Of a stretch of DNA of 55,580 bases, positions 55,496 through 55,580 are shown piece by piece (the stretch's first letter is position 1; each line of letters begins with the position of its first letter). Location: assembly GCA_031547885.1 (NCBI GenBank), contig JAVBRO010000004.1:1-55580 (forward strand), in the 5' to 3' direction. The notes beneath the pieces were generated by a model, which ran no database searches, had not been told where the DNA came from, and saw only the letters and a program-made list of their open reading frames with translations. The translations under genes were made by a program, and so were the position numbers. The DNA is from UBA940 sp031547885. Its GTDB lineage: Bacteria > Bacteroidota > Bacteroidia > Bacteroidales > Rikenellaceae.

Positions 55496-55580
55496 CGGGG
55501 ATAATCGGTTATATTGTTGTTTTACATAAATTGAATGACCGTTTAGTAACCGTAAAAAGTATTAGTGAAGACCTATATCG

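Overview
The window looks like a chromosomal segment of a Bacteroidota (Bacteroidales) species. The GC-rich coding regions and gene families suggest a Rikenellaceae/Alistipes-like organism, but genus is a guess. Supporting signs are many TAnnTTTG (-7) promoter elements, lipoproteins with BACON-like and FISUMP domains, DUF4924 and DUF4136 families, AraC regulators fused to TPR sensors, a single-chain class II glycyl-tRNA synthetase, and an F-type ATPase operon in the order atpD-atpC-orf-atpB-atpE-atpF-atpH-atpA-atpG.

Layout. 1-7.6 kb is housekeeping: rplT, pfkA, a DUF4924 protein, a flavodiiron protein overlapping purM, ruvB and asnA. 7.9-9.3 kb holds a 2[4Fe-4S] ferredoxin, a small membrane protein and an ECF-like sigma factor. 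9.4-15.6 kb carries an AsmA-like giant, purU and envelope proteins. 15.7-18.4 kb has creD and two further membrane proteins around a winged-helix regulator; both promoters share one palindrome. 18.7-29.5 kb contains an acetyltransferase, two AraC regulators, an SDR, a complete RND efflux operon and an Ada-type DNA repair protein. 29.7-31.4 kb is a divergent Fe-S protein / Crp-Fnr regulator pair with a likely operator between them. 31.6-36.9 kb holds duplicated-looking lipoprotein genes, a membrane-bound AraC-TPR regulator and a DUF4136 protein. 37.1-44.5 kb is the nine-gene ATP synthase operon, followed by a Lys/Ala/Pro-rich exported protein, tRNA-Cys(GCA) and glyS.

The most interesting part is 48.7-52.1 kb. 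It is a tight minus-strand operon of seven small lipoproteins, three short (62-67 aa), three long (146-161 aa) and one divergent (84 aa), ending in a radical SAM/SPASM enzyme. From memory this matches the poorly characterised rSAM/lipoprotein system of Bacteroidetes. All lipoproteins share a Tyr-centred motif just after the lipobox, the natural candidate for modification. A LytS/LytTR-type two-component system is divergent from it. A frameshifted TlpA-like gene and two inverted-repeat elements flank it on the left.

Intergenic space is rich in repeats: a dispersed hairpin element (three long copies, one short, one half), two MITE-like elements with 21-24 bp terminal inverted repeats, three loci with 7-bp-period repeats, and a 148-bp unit bounded by 13-bp direct repeats. 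The right edge carries a decayed 3' remnant of a carboxypeptidase-like regulatory-domain protein and a strong outward promoter. Family names were assigned by reading; no database search was run.
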